64,000 nucleotides of DNA from Paenibacillus bovis (GTDB lineage Bacteria; Bacillota; Bacilli; Paenibacillales; Paenibacillaceae): positions 5,115,001 to 5,179,000 of the forward strand of contig NZ_CP013023.1 of the NCBI RefSeq assembly GCF_001421015.2. Direction: 5' to 3'. Shown here one piece after another: positions 62,889-64,000 of the stretch. The translations under genes and the position numbers were made by a program. Each line of letters begins with the position of its first letter. The stretch's first letter is position 1. The notes under the pieces are model-generated. The model was not told the origin of the DNA and did no database searches. It worked only from the letters and a program-made list of their open reading frames with translations.

Positions 62889-62929
62889 GGATAGAGGCCA
62901 TCCGTTCAGGCACTGTGCAATCTCTATCC
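62889..62929 (-). repeat. Inverted repeat between binding protein and permease genes
   Basis: GGATAGAG (62889-62896) and CTCTATCC (62922-62929) form an 8-bp stem 10 bp after the binding-protein stop. Such stem-loops often stabilise the binding-protein mRNA and reduce read-through to permeases; here that is inferred. Confidence 0.5.
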
Positions 62930-62939
62930 CAAAATGATG

Positions 62940-64000
62940 TTAATTGCTTTCTTCCGCTAGGGCAGCGGCTGTCTGCTGAACAAACTGCTGTGGTGTAATT
63001 TGCTTGCCAAACAGGGCAGCGATCAGATCATGGTGCAGCTCGGCCACATTAGGGCTGGCCTGGGTATCAAAGTAGGTCGTTACATTGGAAGCACTGCTCA
63101 GGTCTTTGAGAATCTCTACATACATTGGGTCCAGCTTTTTGCCGGCAGTGTCCACTTTGGTTGCAGGAATAACACCTGCATCGGTCACTGATTTATTTCC
63201 CCATTCTTTTACCAGAAAAGCAGCAAAGTCTTTGGCTTGTTCTTTGACTTCGGAATTTTCTGCAACGAATAGCCCTACACCGGGTCCACCGACATAACTG
63301 TTAATATCTGTTCCTTTCCCACCTTCATACAGAGGGAATTTGAAATAACCGATTTTATCCTTGAAAGCCTGTGGTACATCCGGGCTGGTCGTGTAATTAG
63401 GCAGCTCCCAGGTAGCTGTCAAAAACATGGCTGCTTGCTCGTTCATAAAGTATCCTTTGGCCTCATCGTTGGATAGACCACTATTTCCTTTTTCAAATGT
63501 ATTCATATCGACCAGGTTCTGTACTTCTGTAGCGGCCTGGACAATCGCCGGATCGTCAAAGCTGCGCTTACCCTGGATAACGTCTGTCAGGATCGTTGGC
63601 CCGCCAATTCGATCCACCAGATACATAAACCAGAACGATCCCGGCCAGCCTTCCTTGTTGCCGACTGCAGCTGGAATCACTTTATTGTCATTTAGCGTTT
63701 TGACGATATTTTTGAATTCACTGTACGTTTTGGGCACCTGCAGATTATACTTTTTGAATAATTCCTTATTGTAGAAAATATAAGAAATATTCAATTCCAG
63801 CGGCATACCATAGGTTTTGCCATCGATCGCATAAGATTCTTTGACACCCGGAATAAAAGTATCTTTCAAATTGGCATCAATAACATCATCCAGCGGCGTG
63901 AATAGCTGTCCTTCTACATAGGGTTTGAGAAATCCATCCGACCAGGTCATGCCTACATCAGGCAGTTCATTGGAAGAAGCCAGTACTTTCAGCTTCTCAC
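62940..64000 (-). CDS. Extracellular solute-binding protein of a carbohydrate ABC importer (5' end outside window)
   Basis: The C-terminal 353 residues of a family 1 (MalE-like) binding protein. The frame stays open to the window edge (EKLKVLASSNELPDVGMTWS precedes the first in-window Met), so the signal peptide and lipobox lie beyond 64000. Characteristic stretches are KTYGMPLELNISYIFYNKEL and VGGPGVGLFVAENSEVKEQ. It feeds the two permeases downstream. Sugar specificity is not evident. Confidence 0.9.
   Translation of the reverse strand, partial: EKLKVLASSNELPDVGMTWSDGFLKPYVEGQLFTPLDDVIDANLKDTFIPGVKESYAIDGKTYGMPLELNISYIFYNKELFKKYNLQVPKTYSEFKNIVKTLNDNKVIPAAVGNKEGWPGSFWFMYLVDRIGGPTILTDVIQGKRSFDDPAIVQAATEVQNLVDMNTFEKGNSGLSNDEAKGYFMNEQAAMFLTATWELPNYTTSPDVPQAFKDKIGYFKFPLYEGGKGTDINSYVGGPGVGLFVAENSEVKEQAKDFAAFLVKEWGNKSVTDAGVIPATKVDTAGKKLDPMYVEILKDLSSASNVTTYFDTQASPNVAELHHDLIAALFGKQITPQQFVQQTAAALAEESN

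Overview
The window is a stretch of a Gram-positive, spore-forming Firmicutes chromosome, most likely Paenibacillus or a close relative. The evidence is the B. subtilis-like order ctsR-mcsA-mcsB-clpC-radA-disA through the ribosomal superclusters, strong AGGAGG-type ribosome-binding sites, frequent GTG/TTG starts, T-box riboswitches, a SpoIIM-type sporulation membrane protein and a SigH gene. All genes but one lie on the minus strand; the exception is serS at 59510-60805. Genes are therefore read from high to low coordinates.

Reading order. 64000-60974: the 3' part of a carbohydrate ABC importer (binding protein cut by the window edge, then two permeases). 59510-60805 (+): a divergent seryl-tRNA synthetase behind a T-box leader. 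59087-57745: a hypothetical protein and a metallophosphoesterase with altered metal motifs. 57650-52829: the ctsR-mcsA-mcsB-clpC protein quality-control operon with a clear CtsR operator. 52619-48235: radA, disA, pssA and a PIN-TRAM protein. 48070-41478: ispD, ispF, gltX, a tRNA-Cys-sensing T-box with cysE-cysS, mrnC, rlmB; then rae1 (yacP) and sigH. 39944-36333: secE, nusG and the L11/L1/L10/L7-L12 genes. 36227-27900: an rRNA-type methyltransferase, rpoB, rpoC. 27746-22909: the str operon (rplGB, rpsL, rpsG, fusA, tuf). 22747-7324: the S10-spc-alpha cluster from rpsJ to rplQ. 7174-5301: truA, rplM, rpsI. 4741-166: cysH and sat (sulfate assimilation), a SalA/Mrp-type ATPase, a SpoIIM-like protein and a small conserved protein.

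The core clusters are ordinary and intact. Points that depart from the usual Bacillus plan are: a decayed remnant of the L33 gene rpmG in the secE leader; no ECF-transporter genes between rplQ and truA; pssA inserted between disA and the PIN-TRAM gene; cysH and sat next to rpsI; a cluster of DnaA-box-like sites between rpsI and cysH; and a SerRS with a non-canonical motif 3. Regulatory signals include two T-boxes, an L10 leader, a CtsR operator and about ten sigma-A-type promoters. I saw no insertion sequence, prophage, CRISPR array, rRNA or tRNA gene, and no undescribed multi-gene system; the rpmG relic and the DnaA-box cluster are the most interesting items.
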